From NCBI RefSeq assembly GCF_032884065.1, contig NC_088867.1:23727018-23791017 (forward strand): DNA of 64,000 nucleotides. The letters run 5' to 3'. The notes beneath the pieces were generated by a model, which saw only the letters and a list, made by a program, of their open reading frames with translations, made no database searches and was not told the DNA's origin. The DNA is from Artemia franciscana (Eukaryota > Arthropoda > Branchiopoda > Anostraca > Artemiidae). Numbering within the stretch: position 1 is the stretch's first letter; each line of letters begins with the position of its first letter. Position numbers and translations under genes: made by a program. Positions 20,301-31,530 of the stretch are shown piece after piece.

Positions 20301-21587
20301 TCATTCGTTTGTATAGCTATTGCATAATTTATAGTATTGTCTTAGTTTTTCTGTGACTTCTTCCAGCATCTTCATAGTTGTTTCGCTTACTGGTGGCCAA
20401 TAATCATCTCTAGTTGGAAATGGAGGTCCATCTTGACAGTGCTTGGCAACATTTAGCTCAATTTCTTCAATTTCTGTCGGACTCTTCAATGGAGATACGT
20501 CGAACTTCCAATTATCTTTGAGTAACACCTTTATCCTCTTTGAAACATCTTTTAAAGTTTGAGAAACATTTTGTTTTTGTTCTGGCAACGGTGGAAGCGG
20601 GAAATTCAAGAGGGTGTTAATTGAAGCTAATACACAGTGACTAAGAGCTTTAATACAGTATCCACCCTCCAGAATCAAAGCTAGTTTATTTTCACTTATT
20701 TTCATTAATTTTTGGCATAGCAACGCAAAACATTGGGGTGTAACCTGCATCTGTCCTTTGGGATCACCTAATGCAGAGTCAAAACCAGCTGATACTATAA
20801 TGAGCTCAGGAATGTACTGCTTTGCTATTGGCTCAAGTATTTCTTCAAATATATGAATATAGTCCATATCTCCACAGCCCACGCTGTTTAATGGAATATT
20901 GATGTTAAATCCAGTGCCTTCTCCCTTACCAATATAGTCGTAATTAGACTCTCTCAGATGTGGCCAAAATTTTGCATTTTCATATCGGTGAATTGAAAAA
21001 TATACAACCCTTGGGTCTTCATAAAATGCTCTTTGTGTTCCTTGTCCGTGGTGTATATCCCAGTCTACAATTAATATGCGAGTGAGTCCGTAACTTTCTA
21101 AAGCGACTTTTGCTGCTATTGCTATATTGTTCAAAAAGCTGTAACCACCGAATTCGTTGTGAGTAGCGTGGTGACCCGGTGGTCGTACCAATGCAATTCC
21201 ATTTTTTATTTTTTCTTGGATTACTGCCTCGACCAACGTGACTGAACAGCCAGCAGCCAGCTTTGCTGCTCGGGAAGTATGAGCATTAAAATACACCGAA
21301 TCATAATGAGAAGAAAATTCTTCCAAGTTGTCTACTCCATCCTGCGTATTTTCTAGTAGTTGCAAATGACTTTGCGAATGTACTTTTAGGATTTCTTCGT
21401 TAGTAGCTTCTCGAGATGGTAAGACATGGCATTTTTTCAGAGTGTTACTTTCTTTCAATAAATCTAGGCAAGACTGGAACCTTCCTGGACACTCTGGGTG
21501 CGTAGTATCCCATTCGCATTCGTGTTTCATCATATCCTCGTGGTAAACAATGCCAGTTTTACTCATTCTAGAAGAGAAAACGCGCAT
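20301..21587 (-). CDS. Class IIb histone deacetylase (HDAC6/HDAC10-like)
   Basis: Zinc-dependent protein deacetylase of 428 residues. All catalytic features are present: RPPGHH (135-140) with the His-His pair, DWDIHHGQG (175-183) supplying zinc ligands Asp177 and His179, AGFD with Asp270, and EGGY with Tyr310. Class IIb signature blocks are RYENAKFWPHLRES and SAGFDSALGDPKGQM. The position that is Glu in HDAC10 polyamine deacetylases is Lys277, as in the first domain of HDAC6, favouring acetyl-lysine protein substrates. It has one catalytic domain, no second domain and no ubiquitin-binding zinc finger, with a 100-residue tail. The coding region is uninterrupted. The first ATG (21585-21587) is followed by a pyrimidine run ending in AG just before a second ATG (codon 8), so the true exon may begin there and translation at Met8. 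A fragment duplicate lies at 16717-16870. Confidence 0.92.
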   Translation of the reverse strand: MRVFSSRMSKTGIVYHEDMMKHECEWDTTHPECPGRFQSCLDLLKESNTLKKCHVLPSREATNEEILKVHSQSHLQLLENTQDGVDNLEEFSSHYDSVYFNAHTSRAAKLAAGCSVTLVEAVIQEKIKNGIALVRPPGHHATHNEFGGYSFLNNIAIAAKVALESYGLTRILIVDWDIHHGQGTQRAFYEDPRVVYFSIHRYENAKFWPHLRESNYDYIGKGEGTGFNINIPLNSVGCGDMDYIHIFEEILEPIAKQYIPELIIVSAGFDSALGDPKGQMQVTPQCFALLCQKLMKISENKLALILEGGYCIKALSHCVLASINTLLNFPLPPLPEQKQNVSQTLKDVSKRIKVLLKDNWKFDVSPLKSPTEIEEIELNVAKHCQDGPPFPTRDDYWPPVSETTMKMLEEVTEKLRQYYKLCNSYTNE

Positions 21588-22900
21588 TGAAATACAAGTG
21601 TAATTAGAAAAGACAGGAGAAGAGAAAATAAAGACTACTTGACATAAGGAGTGACTTTGACTCTACCTTCATCTTGTCATAGGCTTTTTGAAATAATTGT
21701 TGTTTTATCTGGTTTTAGCCATATTTATATCTTATCTAGTTTTTTTTTCTTTTTTTTTTTGGGGGGGGGGTGGTTACTTTTATAGGCCTTGTTAACTAGG
21801 TCCAGGTAGACTTCTTTTGGTTTTCTCAGACTAATTAATGGCTTTTTGTTTTTAAAGTAATATCTATTTAATTCCCTTTATTTTTCACGAAAATTTACCA
21901 GTTTTGAAGGACTCTGAAAGACAAACGAGAAAATAAAGTTAAATAACAAATCATTTAACAGACCCTAGGATAACTAAGCCTCTAAAAAGGGGTCTGCCAC
22001 AGCCAAATAGAAACAGCATTAATAAAGGCATCTTAAAAAGGATAAAATCTAGACCTGAAAGAAATACGAAGGCAAATTATCCTAGGATCAGTGATTTAAT
22101 CAAGGAACTTGGCCTTCGTATTTACTTAAGATTTTAATTTTGTCCTTTATGGGATGACTGTATTGCTGCTGCCTCTATTTTTTCTATTTCTTTTTGCTCA
22201 CCAGTTTCAAAATAATTCTCATTTTCTATAGAATTCCTAATTCATTGTAAGTTATCATTGGTAATCTAATATCTGAAATTACGCCAGCCCTAATCAGTGC
22301 TTACGAAATCAGCTAAATATGACGCGGCCCCTTATCGGCCTCGAAGCTTTTTGTCGATGTTTCCGAATACTTATAACTGAGAAATCCTTTATTTGTTAGA
22401 GTACTGTTTTTCAATGTGGGTTCTGGCCACGGAATTCTGTAGAATGGCATTTCTCCAAATTATAGTTTGGTGTTGAAATTGATGATGATCTTTAAGAAGT
22501 GTCGAAAAACAACCATTTCTAATTTTAATCTAAACAGAAAGAAATTCTCATGGGAGAAAAGTTTTATTTTACGAAAACTTCTGAAAAGTGGACTCTCTTA
22601 CAAGAAACAGAAACTGTCCTTTTGATTTTTTTTCATTTTCACTAGAATGTTTTATTCTTCATTTACCGTTACAATGTCAACTAAAAAAAGCAGTTCTGGA
22701 ATAGACTTGTTCTAGAATGGAGTTTTGAGATAGATTTAAGATAATTTTGTCACAGTGACTTTGGAGGATTATCCAAAACTATGAACAGTAGTTTTGAGAT
22801 AGATGACATTTACTCTTAAAATAGAGTTTTTTTTAAGTCCGTGATAATAACAAATTTAGGATTCAGGGATCTTCCATCGTCAAAATTTTGGGGAATTCTT
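21588..22900. other. Region without a gene; short foldback at 22037-22148
   Basis: Upstream flank of the HDAC gene. It contains a G run (21762-21771) after a T run, and an inverted repeat: arm 22037-22073 (AAAGGATAAAATCT...ATACGAAGGC) pairs with 22112-22148 with few mismatches. No coding sequence was recognised. Confidence 0.5.
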
Positions 22901-22929
22901 GTTGCTTGTTTCAAACCTTTATTTCTTTG

Positions 22930-24224
22930 GTGGTCATTCAAGTTTCGAAAAAGAAGGACATATTTTGGCTGAGTATTTCGAATAATCTACCATCGGAACT
23001 AAAAAGCAAGTTGAAGTGTGTTGCGAGACAAACACTTTTGTTTTGTGTGCTTGTTGTGCTTTGTTGCCACTTCAGTAGCTTTTGTTGTGATTTCAGTAGC
23101 TTTTGTGTACGAGCCTGATAAAATTTGCCTGATTTTCGAAAAAATAGAGGGTGGAATTCCCCGAAAGTCAAGAAATCCTATTGAAAATTGCACCATCAGA
23201 TTTAACGTATCAGTAAACCCTGTTGTAGAGGTTTCGAGCTCCCATCGGCAAAAATGTGAAATGTTGTATTTTTTACCAGAAGATAGATAATGGATGAGTT
23301 TTTAGGCTATTTTTCTTCTTTGCTCTTCCATGTGTGACTGCGTTGAACCAAGGTTCGAGAATATTAGGAAATGGTTCATCTGAACTGAAAGTAGAAGTTC
23401 TAGTGCCCGTTTTAAGTAACGGAAAAAATTGGAGAGCAATAAGCCCTCCTCCCACGCACTTTTTCCCCTAAGTCGTCCAATCAAAATTTTTGGATAGCCG
23501 TTTTGTTCAGTATAGTTAAAAGGTTCAATAACTATGCCTTTGGGGATGACATGAAACTCCAAAGACCCTAGAAGAGGGGCCTTAAGAAACTCCAAAGACC
23601 CTAGAAGAGGGGCCTTAAGTTACGAAATTTGTCTATTGTTTACATGTAGTATTTTTCATTGAAAGTATAAAGACATTCTTCTGGGGGAATTTTCCATGGA
23701 TGGATTTTTATTCTGGGGCGAATTTACCAGGAGAAATTTTATACGGGGGGAACTTGCCAGAATTCATCTATGGAGTTCACTTTGTTTGTCTTACTTTCTC
23801 GTTAATGACTCCATTTTACATGTGGAGGTGCTCCGGGGGAAATTTTCCATGGGAGGAAAATTCTCCATAGGGGAATAATCAACAGGAGCATTTCTCCGTT
23901 GGGAAATTTTCTGCGGGAGAAACTTTCCGCTGGGAAAATTGTTTTTACAAGGGGGATTCCACCATGATCTGAAGAATGAATAACAATTAAAAAAAATAAA
24001 AGCGTCTTTTTTCAAATAAAAGCGTGCTAAGGAGTATCTTTTTAGGTAGAATCATCATTAAGATAATTCCGGGGGAATTGGCAGCGAGGATGGATATGTC
24101 CGGGTGTAACTTTCTAGAGAGAAGGATTTTAAGAAGCAAGAACTTTCCATAGACAAATTTTCGTGGGGGATTTTTCATGGAGGAGGTGGTGGATTTCCTT
24201 GGATTATTTGAAAAACGATAAGGG
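22930..24224 (+). repeat. Dispersed repeat, copy I
   Basis: Non-coding sequence that recurs, diverged, at 41040-41770 and partly at 42175-42500. Shared landmarks include a TTTTCGAAAAA...CACCATCAGATTTAACGTATC block, GAGGTTTCGAGCTCC, CCAATCAAAATTTT...GATAGCCGTTTTGTTCA, GCCCATTGTTTAC-like, and runs of GGGGGAATTTTCC. A foldback element follows both full copies at the same place, so the two form one composite repeat. Confidence 0.65.
23553..23618 (+). repeat. 33-bp tandem duplication
   Basis: Two exact copies of a 33-base unit starting GAAACTCCAAAGACCCTAG and ending GGGGCCTTAA, at 23553-23585 and 23586-23618. Confidence 0.95.
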
Positions 24225-24365
24225 ATTAAATAAAAAACAAGTTTTTTCTTCTGAAAGCAGGAGAAACATAAAAAAAAATAAAGGGAACAGAAATTATTCC
24301 TATATGAGGGGGTCTGCCCCCTTCTCGATACTCCGCTTTTTACGCTACACTGTCGACCTAGGCTT
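24225..24365. repeat. Foldback (MITE-like) element, one arm only
   Basis: Starts ATTAAATAAAAAACAAG and continues through GGGTCTGCCCCCTTCTC and TTTTTACGCTA, matching the left arm of the foldback elements at 35889-36185 and 41771-42096. The second arm is absent. Confidence 0.6.
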
Positions 24366-26690
24366 CAAACCTTCTGACCATTGTATTTTTATATACTTAA
24401 CTTGATGGTGTGATTTTCATCAAGATCACTCGCTCTTTTGTGGTTGCTCTTTTTTCAAAATCAAGTAAATTTTCCCAAGCTCGTAAACGCCTTCAATACT
24501 TCCCAGAATTTCTGCTCGAATATGCTTCGGCACTGTTCGGGCCACAAGCCTGTTTTATTAATTCAAATTCTACAGCTTGGCACTTTCCAGTACCAAGGTA
24601 TTTTTTCTTACTGAAAAGAACACTATATTCTTAAGTTTTCATTTTGAATGAACCCCTTTATAGTAATCTAAGACTACTAGTTCGGTAAGATCCCCCTAAA
24701 AAACAAAAATACTGCACATGCTTGAACATCCTTCCGTGGCAAAAATATGAATTTCATGATATTAGATAGTAGCTGCAAGGTTCTCAAACATACTGAATTC
24801 CATTATATAGCTTTGTTAAGATCACGCACTCTTTAATGGAGGGCTTTAACCCCTTTTCTAAAATGTTGCAAGTTTTCAAATGCTAATAGCTTTTGATGAG
24901 CAACCTCAAAGTCAATAAATGTTGCAAGTTTAAAATCAGCACAAGCAACTTTGATATTGCAGTCAAAACTTTGTTTTTTCTTCGAGTTATGTTTCCATTG
25001 ACAATGGTCGTTCTTTACTTGCAGTTTGTTAGTACAAACTGTTTAATCAGATGTGAGGGAGGCTACCAGTGCCTCTTCCAGCACCTGATTTTCACATTCA
25101 ACTTTAATATTCGTATAAAATTGCTTTAAGTATTACAATCATCCTTAAAGAATGATATGTCTTCGAGTGTTTCTAGGAGGGGAGGGGGGTCTGAGAAAGC
25201 AAGAATTCATCAGTTTCATGTTTTCTAAGGGATTTATTCCGAAAAATCTTTTTGTGGTATACCCCAATGGTCACTGCCAAGAGAAGAGGACTGAGGAGGG
25301 CAATACCCCCCAGGAAAACAAGAAAACCTTAAAAAAGTTGAAAAAAGGAAGATGAGAAAGTTCAGTAAGAGAAATTCAAATTTTTTAAACTTGAGTTTCA
25401 GTAAAAGCAAAGATCCTGGTTCCACTTGCTCGTCCTGAGAAATCTCCTTTTGGTAGTCATGATATCACTCCCTCTGTCTCTCTCCTTTTCAACAAGAAAG
25501 TATATGAATATAATTATTTATGTTAATTTTAAATATTTCTGCAATTAGAGGGGTGCTTGCACCCTAAAATAGGCATACTGATTTTGCCCAGAAATATTCT
25601 TTGGAATGAAGGAAAATTATCAAACTTATCAAATTTATAAAAAATTGTCAAATTTTACTATACATTTTCGATAATTCTAAATCAATTGGCTGTCTGAGAA
25701 TTTTGGCTGAATTGAAACGTGTAGTTTTATGCCAAAATACGGCATAAAACACCTCGCAATCTCTTTTTTGACTTATGAAGTAATATAACTTTTGCCTTTC
25801 CGTTTAAATGAACCCTTTCTCGATATTCTAGGGCTATCGGTTTTGATGAGATCATTGCTTGTGTAAGGAAACCCGAAAAACAAAAACAAATAATACACGT
25901 CCATGACCATCCTTCTCGCAAAAAAAAAAGTGAAATTTTATGTTCAGTAGAAGGGTACTTGAAACTTATGCAATTGGGCTCCCTGATATGCCAAATTTGA
26001 TGGTTTAGTTTTCATCCGGATTGATCCAGTTTTGCAGGCATTTTTCCTTTTTTCTTTAAATTAGCAAAATATTCTCAGGATCATGGCTTTGGTGATTTAA
26101 CTTTTAAACTTGAAGGAATTTACATACTTAGAATAACCACAAGACGCCAATACACAAATTCTTTCTTTTTTTTTTCTTTTTGTTACTGTCGACAAGACTT
26201 GCCCCCGCTTGCTACCAGGAATTGTTTGATTGGCTTGGAACTTTGAAAGATGTTAGGGGGCCAAGAAAATTTTATTATTTTTACAGCCAGAAGTTCGCCA
26301 AGGGAAATTTAGTGTGCTCAAAGCTAGGTTGGGTCTTCGTGAGCGAGTAGTTCAAAAATGGAACCCAGAAAGGAGTTTTTCCACATTTGCAGTCCGTGTT
26401 TGCTTGATTAAATGTTTTGTTTTGATAGCCGTTGATAGGCCATTAACCGTGCTCTAAATTATACCTAATTTAATGGTGTTCATAATCAAACTTACGTTCC
26501 CAATGGCCTCGTAAAAAAATATGGTCACTTGTTTTGATCCAATGCCAAAGATAACTGAAATTATTTACTCTATTCTTATGCAATTTGCCCAAACATGGAG
26601 ATAAAAGAAACAAGTCACGTCTCTCGCTCTTTTAAATTATATCTGATTCATAGATTCCAGATACGTTAATCAGGTATACACCTGAAATTA
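24366..26690. other. Dispersed non-coding repeats, no gene
   Basis: Blocks resembling each other recur, for example GAATGAACCCCTTTATAGTAATCTAAGACTACTAG (about 24645) and AATGAACCCTTTCTCGATATTC (about 25805), both followed by AAAAACAAAAA and CATCCTTC. No open frame shows a recognisable domain. Confidence 0.45.
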
Positions 26691-26694
26691 ATTT

Positions 26695-27330
26695 TTGCTA
26701 TTAATAGTCATCTGTCTTTACAGAGCTTTTCAATTTATTTCCTTCAGTGGCTTACTCCAAAGGGTTATTTTAGTTTTTATTGGGGGGGGGGATAGGCTGA
26801 TATGCAGGCTCTACTTGATAAATATGCTGGTACTAGAAAAAGTAGGCTATAAACGACATTTATGGATATTAAAGGAGAATTTTACAACGTTTATTGGCTG
26901 CTGTTAATGGAAAGTTTGTTGGAGATAGGTCTTCCGATCCTACTTGTGTTAGTTTTGGTTCAAATATATATGTTTACTAGGCTAGATGTGAGAGCTAGTA
27001 GGGATGTTTTGACGATAGTTAGAGGATACAAAGTTTTTAAACAAAGTTGTACACTGTCACTGAATCGCTCCGCCTGTTTATAGGTTCAGCAGGGGCGTTT
27101 ATGGAAGACAAGGAGGCGTCGATGGCGAGTTAAGAAATTGTATCCCTTTGTAATGATGTTGTTTTGGCTGCATCTGATCTGTTAGGTTTGGTTAGGTTGC
27201 AATTTTGCATTTTTGGCTGCAGATCCACGAAGGAACCTTCAGGAATTATTTGATATTTTAGGGGATGATTTATTTAGAAAAAAGATCGAACTTAATGTAG
27301 TTAAAGCTGTAGTTTAGTATTCCGTAAATG
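26695..27330 (+). pseudogene. Decayed LINE reverse transcriptase, plus
   Basis: Reads MDIKGEFYNVYWLLLMESLL (26862 on), a degenerate form of the RT motif A region (D-x-x-x-A-F-D-N-V), followed by a damaged motif B region and, further on, LAADPRRNLQELFDILGDDL, which resembles the segment after the FADD motif. The FADD residues themselves cannot be read. Multiple frame changes and stops show it is dead. The clade is not resolved. Confidence 0.65.
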
Positions 27331-27357
27331 CGGTAGACTTGAAGAGGATTGGACTAT

Positions 27358-27697
27358 GAATTGGACTATCTGTCTTGGCTTTTTCTACAATTAGCCATGA
27401 CTTGATGCCCACAACTAGTCCATTTTAACTCAGCCTAACCAAATATTTGGAAAACTATAGGTTTTATCACTATCTTAGCTCTATGAGTATCTATCTTGGT
27501 TCTACTGCCCTATGAATGACACATGGACGGATAATAGACATACATATCTATTAACAAATGAACTAACATCATTTTTACACAATCCTGATAAGGGGGGGGG
27601 GATTAATGCCATGTTTGCTTCTCACTCAATTGAATTATCTGTCTTGGCTTTTTCTACAATTAGCCATGTCTTGATGCCCACAACTATTCCATTTTGA
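27358..27697 (+). repeat. Direct repeat pair (about 70 bases)
   Basis: TATCTGTCTTGGCTTTTTCT and the following ACAATTAGCCATG...TTGATGCCCACAACTA occur at about 27358-27427 and again at 27628-27697, with few differences. The spacer holds a G run (27592-27600). Confidence 0.85.
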
Positions 27698-28018
27698 TTC
27701 AAAATTCTATTTTAAGTCAGCTTAGGGATATTAAAAAGATCCAAGTAATTAAACAATTTAGAGTAATTAAACGATTTACAAGTAATTAAACTATTACTAG
27801 TAATATTAATACTTCTACTGTGTCTGTTTTTACAACTATGCATAAGGGTATGAAGGTGAAATTTTCAAGGGAATTTGATGGGGTAAGATCAAGTAAATCA
27901 CAACACATTGTCTGTATGCAGGTTGTCAAAAGGTGTAACAGCAATATCTTAGGAAAAATTTGGTGTGTTAAGTTGAACCTAAAAGGGCTTGATGATAGAT
28001 GTTGGTCTAACCTCCATA

Positions 28019-28182
28019 CCTTCTCAAGACTAGAACATAATTTGCGCTCTACTGAAACAAACGCTTTAAATATGTTCACTTTTTTTACTTTCATAAATCA
28101 AAAACGATCAAAAGTTTGAGGAAGGAATATCAGTCTGTTGTTTTTTCAGTAAAGTGCTAATTATGTTCTGGTCTTGAGAAGG
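28019..28182. repeat. Short inverted repeat
   Basis: Arm 28019-28054 (CCTTCTCAAGACTAGAACAT...) pairs with 28147-28182, about 32 of 36 positions, around a 92-base loop. It could be a small foldback element; no flanking duplication was identified. Confidence 0.7.
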
Positions 28183-30344
28183 CAGGGGGTTATCCAAGCC
28201 TTCTTTATTTTTACTTTTGCTCGTTTTGAGTCTGACTCGGTTATGCATTGTAATTTCTGTTCATTTTGAGATTCATTTGTAAATTGATAGTGATTTGTGG
28301 TAGTTATACGCTTGTTTTGTGGAAAAAGTCTTATAAACTAATATTTAAAAACACGGTGTCAGATTTTAACATTGTTTGAATTCCAGTTGTATTTTATTGT
28401 AATCACAATCAGATTGATAATTTGAGGTAGTACGCACGAATAGGCTTGACCGATATAGTGTTCCTCATTTAGTCCTACGTTCAAAGTTACTGTTTACCGA
28501 ATTTATCTTAGTTTGTCTTTTGCGCTTTGTCAATGAGAAAAATTAATATGCCTAGGTGTCTTAGCTTTCAAAAAACAATAAAATTATTTCTCACGCTATT
28601 GCTGATCGTAAGTTTTCTTCTATTTCTTCTTCTATTTTTGTAAGATTCCTTGACAAATCTGCACGATTTTAATTTTAGTTAAACTGTAAAGTTCATTCAC
28701 AAAACTACTTTGTAACATTTTTCAACTTGGCAAGGTTGGCATTTTCTTGGATCCCCGCCCTTCAAAATTTACTGCCACATCAAAATAGCTTTTTCTTTAT
28801 GTGCTTGTACAAGAATAACCTTGATTTTTGTAAGCATTCAAGTATAAAGTAAGTATTTGACAGAAATGTATTGCTGGGAGTTTCTGAATTTTAAGAAAAA
28901 CAGGAAATTCACCAAAACAATTACCAAACAATTTACTAAACAATATTTTTCTGTCGATCACGAGCATAAACAGTATACCCAAAAAGTTCAAGAAAACTTT
29001 GACGAACCTATAAACCTAATGTTAAAATAGTAACGTAAATTTTAGTTTAAGAACATGACATTACATTTCGAAAGTTGTGAATAATTCTTGCTTGAAGCCA
29101 AAAAATTCGTTTTCGCTTGAGCTGGAGCCTTGAGCTGAAATAAAGTTTTATATTCTGCATGAAAGAAGATTTTCGAATGTTATTTTGCCAAGCTTTTTTT
29201 TCTTGCTGTGTATCAGCAATAGAGTGGAGAGCTCCGTTTAAGCAGGAAGGAGTTTCCAACTGAAGCCAAATCGACATCCTAAAGTTTACAAAATATGCGA
29301 TGGTTCCCAGGCCACATCGCTAAATAATTTTTTTTGAATAATAAAAAGAAGAAATTAGAAATACAAAAAAAGTAATTTCCCACCGGTCTGAAATAGTTGT
29401 CATCTACTTCTACGGAAATCATGTAGAAGAATGGTATTGCATGTGCCTCCCAAACTTACAAAAAGTTGGAAAATGGCGAGAAAACTATCTTTTGAACTAA
29501 GAAAGAAATTTTCTTTTAATAATGGTCAGTAATCCCTGAAGAGCGGACAATAGAGCACTGCACAGTTTTGTTTTGTTTTTTGTGCAAGAATATGTCAATA
29601 AGATTATCGACAGACTGAAAAATTCACTGCTGAGGTATACATACGGGAGAAAGTCATATAGGGACTGCATAAAACGAGCAAAGTCCTTTTTGGTACAAAA
29701 ACAAGGTAAGCCTGGGCTCCCCCTCCCCATTAGCTTCGTATAGCTTTGTATCAGAAAGGTAGGCATCTTATGCCAATTTTGTTGGATATGGGCAGATATA
29801 TCACACCTCGTTTGAACTGGAATCACACATTAAATTTTAATCACTATTATCAGAAAACCTGAGTGGGACGATGGCTCTTGCAGTGCCCTTCCATCATGCA
29901 GGGAGTTTCAATCTACCTTAAAAGAGGCATAAAGTGGGTCGTTTGACTTTAACTAACCGTTTCCTAACTTTCGAGCACAAAGCTAAATATGTTGCACCAC
30001 ATTTGAGCCGGAATCATGGGAGGATTTTCAATATGCTTGATTGGTGAACCAAAGTGGCTTAGTGACCCCATAAATATCCTCCTGAACCATATTCACCAGG
30101 TTCTTAGTAGAAGCTTAGGGATTTGACTTCTTGTTTTAAGTGTTATCATACAAAAAGCTATAATTTGTATGATTGGAGAAATAAGTTGAGCCTATTATCT
30201 CTCTAGCCTTGCACATCCATAAAAATTTTGATGCAGAAAGGTAGACATTTTACATCTTGTTTGAAATTGAATCAGGCAAGGATGTTCAACCGCTATCGTA
30301 GAACCAAAGTAGTGTAGGGTCTTTAGCTACAGACAACGGTGCAC
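28183..30344. other. Region without a recognisable gene
   Basis: AT-rich with short frames on both strands, none with a domain. No RNA gene was seen. Confidence 0.5.
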
Positions 30345-30374
30345 ACCCAAATAAGGTGTGCACCTTATTTGGGT
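30345..30374. promoter_or_regulatory. Perfect palindrome of two CArG boxes
   Basis: ACCCAAATAAGGTG and CACCTTATTTGGGT form a perfect 14-bp stem around TG. Each arm holds a consensus SRF/MADS CArG box (CCAAATAAGG 30347-30356 and CCTTATTTGG 30363-30372). A third CCAAATAAGG is at 30594-30603. Confidence 0.5.
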
Positions 30375-30470
30375 GCTAAATCTGCCCCATATTGCAAAGG
30401 ACACTCTAATATTTGGGCACTATAGCTTGCCTATACGACAGACTCTATGCCTGAGGCTTGTCCTATTTAA

Positions 30471-30656
30471 ATGTCAGATAAAACTGCAAAGGATACAACT
30501 CATTTGCACGCTTACATGAGAATTTCATTTGCAAATATCTATGATGCCCAAGCAACCAGCCATAGAAACCAGATCCAAAATAAGACAAACTTCCCAAATA
30601 AGGAAAAACTACTTTCCGAAATAAGGAAAGTAGAATTCAAAGAGAGAACAGTCTGA
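30471..30656 (+). CDS. Hypothetical small ORF
   Basis: Sixty-one codons from ATG, hydrophilic and Lys/Asn/Thr-rich; no domain recognised. A perfect hairpin (CTACTTTCC/GGAAAGTAG, 30609-30633) lies inside its 3' end, which argues against strong coding constraint. It sits 50 bases before the next ORF on the same strand. Confidence 0.2.
   Translation: MSDKTAKDTTHLHAYMRISFANIYDAQATSHRNQIQNKTNFPNKEKLLSEIRKVEFKERTV
30609..30633. repeat. Perfect 9-bp hairpin
   Basis: CTACTTTCC, loop GAAATAA, GGAAAGTAG. Confidence 0.7.
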
Positions 30657-30705
30657 ATGTAGTTTTTATTAAAAAGTTTTAATTTGGCAAAACAAATTTA
30701 TAAAT

Positions 30706-31002
30706 ATGAGTGATCTGTTTACACTATTAAAAGCTGTTAGTGGAGCCGGTAACAGCAATGATATAAAGACAAAATTACGAAACGTAGCAGCAGAAATTAC
30801 TAGAGGATCTCAACTAAGTCTTCAATGGGATGATATGTATGTAAGATATGTGATATCATTGATCAAACTCAAATTGGAGGAGAAGTTATGTTTTGCAGCA
30901 AAAATTAGTATAATGCATATGCATAGACTTCAAGCTCCTTTAAACGTAATAGTGGAATGTATTGAGGACAATAAGTTGAATCAACAAGTGAAAAATGAGT
31001 GA
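30706..31002 (+). CDS. Hypothetical protein, 98 residues
   Basis: Complete frame from ATG (preceded by AAAT, a good eukaryotic context) to TGA. The protein is predicted mostly helical, with a mixed hydrophobic/charged middle (LIKLKLEEKLCFAAKISIMH). No domain is recognised. It lies just upstream of a Polinton-like cluster on the opposite strand, so it might be an accessory gene of that element; this is inference from position only. Confidence 0.35.
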   Translation: MSDLFTLLKAVSGAGNSNDIKTKLRNVAAEITRGSQLSLQWDDMYVRYVISLIKLKLEEKLCFAAKISIMHMHRLQAPLNVIVECIEDNKLNQQVKNE

Positions 31003-31158
31003 TATATTGTTTTAATTATGAAGTGAAAAAGTTTTAAATCGTTTTTCTTCTTAGACATTTTTTTAATAGGCTACCGTTCCTCTACGAATATTTTTGAAGT
31101 AGAAGGAATCTTAGTTAGTCTGTAGTCAGCTGTGAGAGTGTTAGGATTACTCGATTAC

Positions 31159-31204
31159 TCCTCTCTCTCTCTCTCCCTCTCTCTCTCTGTCTCTCTCTCT
31201 CTCC
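31159..31204 (+). repeat. CT microsatellite
   Basis: About 45 bases of CT with a few interruptions. Confidence 0.9.
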
Positions 31205-31299
31205 AGAAAAGAACATTCTCTTTATCGATCGTAAGTCAGTTCCATTATGGTTGTGAGAGAGTCAACACTGGAAAAAATGTTCTATACATGTCCACTGCA

Positions 31300-31530
31300 T
31301 GTATACACCGGGCAGCTGTTCATCATGTGAGAATTGTACAATTGTTTACGAGTATGATGAAAAATGTAGATTTTGCAATCCGTGTAAGTTGCATAGAGGA
31401 TATTCAGTACCATAAAGACTGTAATTCCTGTCTTGTAGAGATTTATTACTGTCACACTAGAGAATTCCTATGCTCCAATTGTCACTATGTCACTATGATA
31501 AATGTGATCAGTGAGAGAACACCTATCCCG
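31300..31530 (+). pseudogene. Cysteine-rich, zinc-binding-like ORF, frameshifted
   Basis: One frame reads SCSSCENC, then KCRFCNPCKLH, up to a stop near 31414; the next frame carries on with KDCNSCLVEI and FLCSNCH. The spaced C-x2-C pairs across about 60 residues suggest a zinc-binding domain broken by one frameshift. I do not recognise the family. It may belong to the neighbouring Polinton-like element. Confidence 0.4.

Noticed and set aside
27786-28119. Overlapping frames on both strands of about 100 codons
   Set aside because: No domain, and the region overlaps a short inverted repeat; probably chance.
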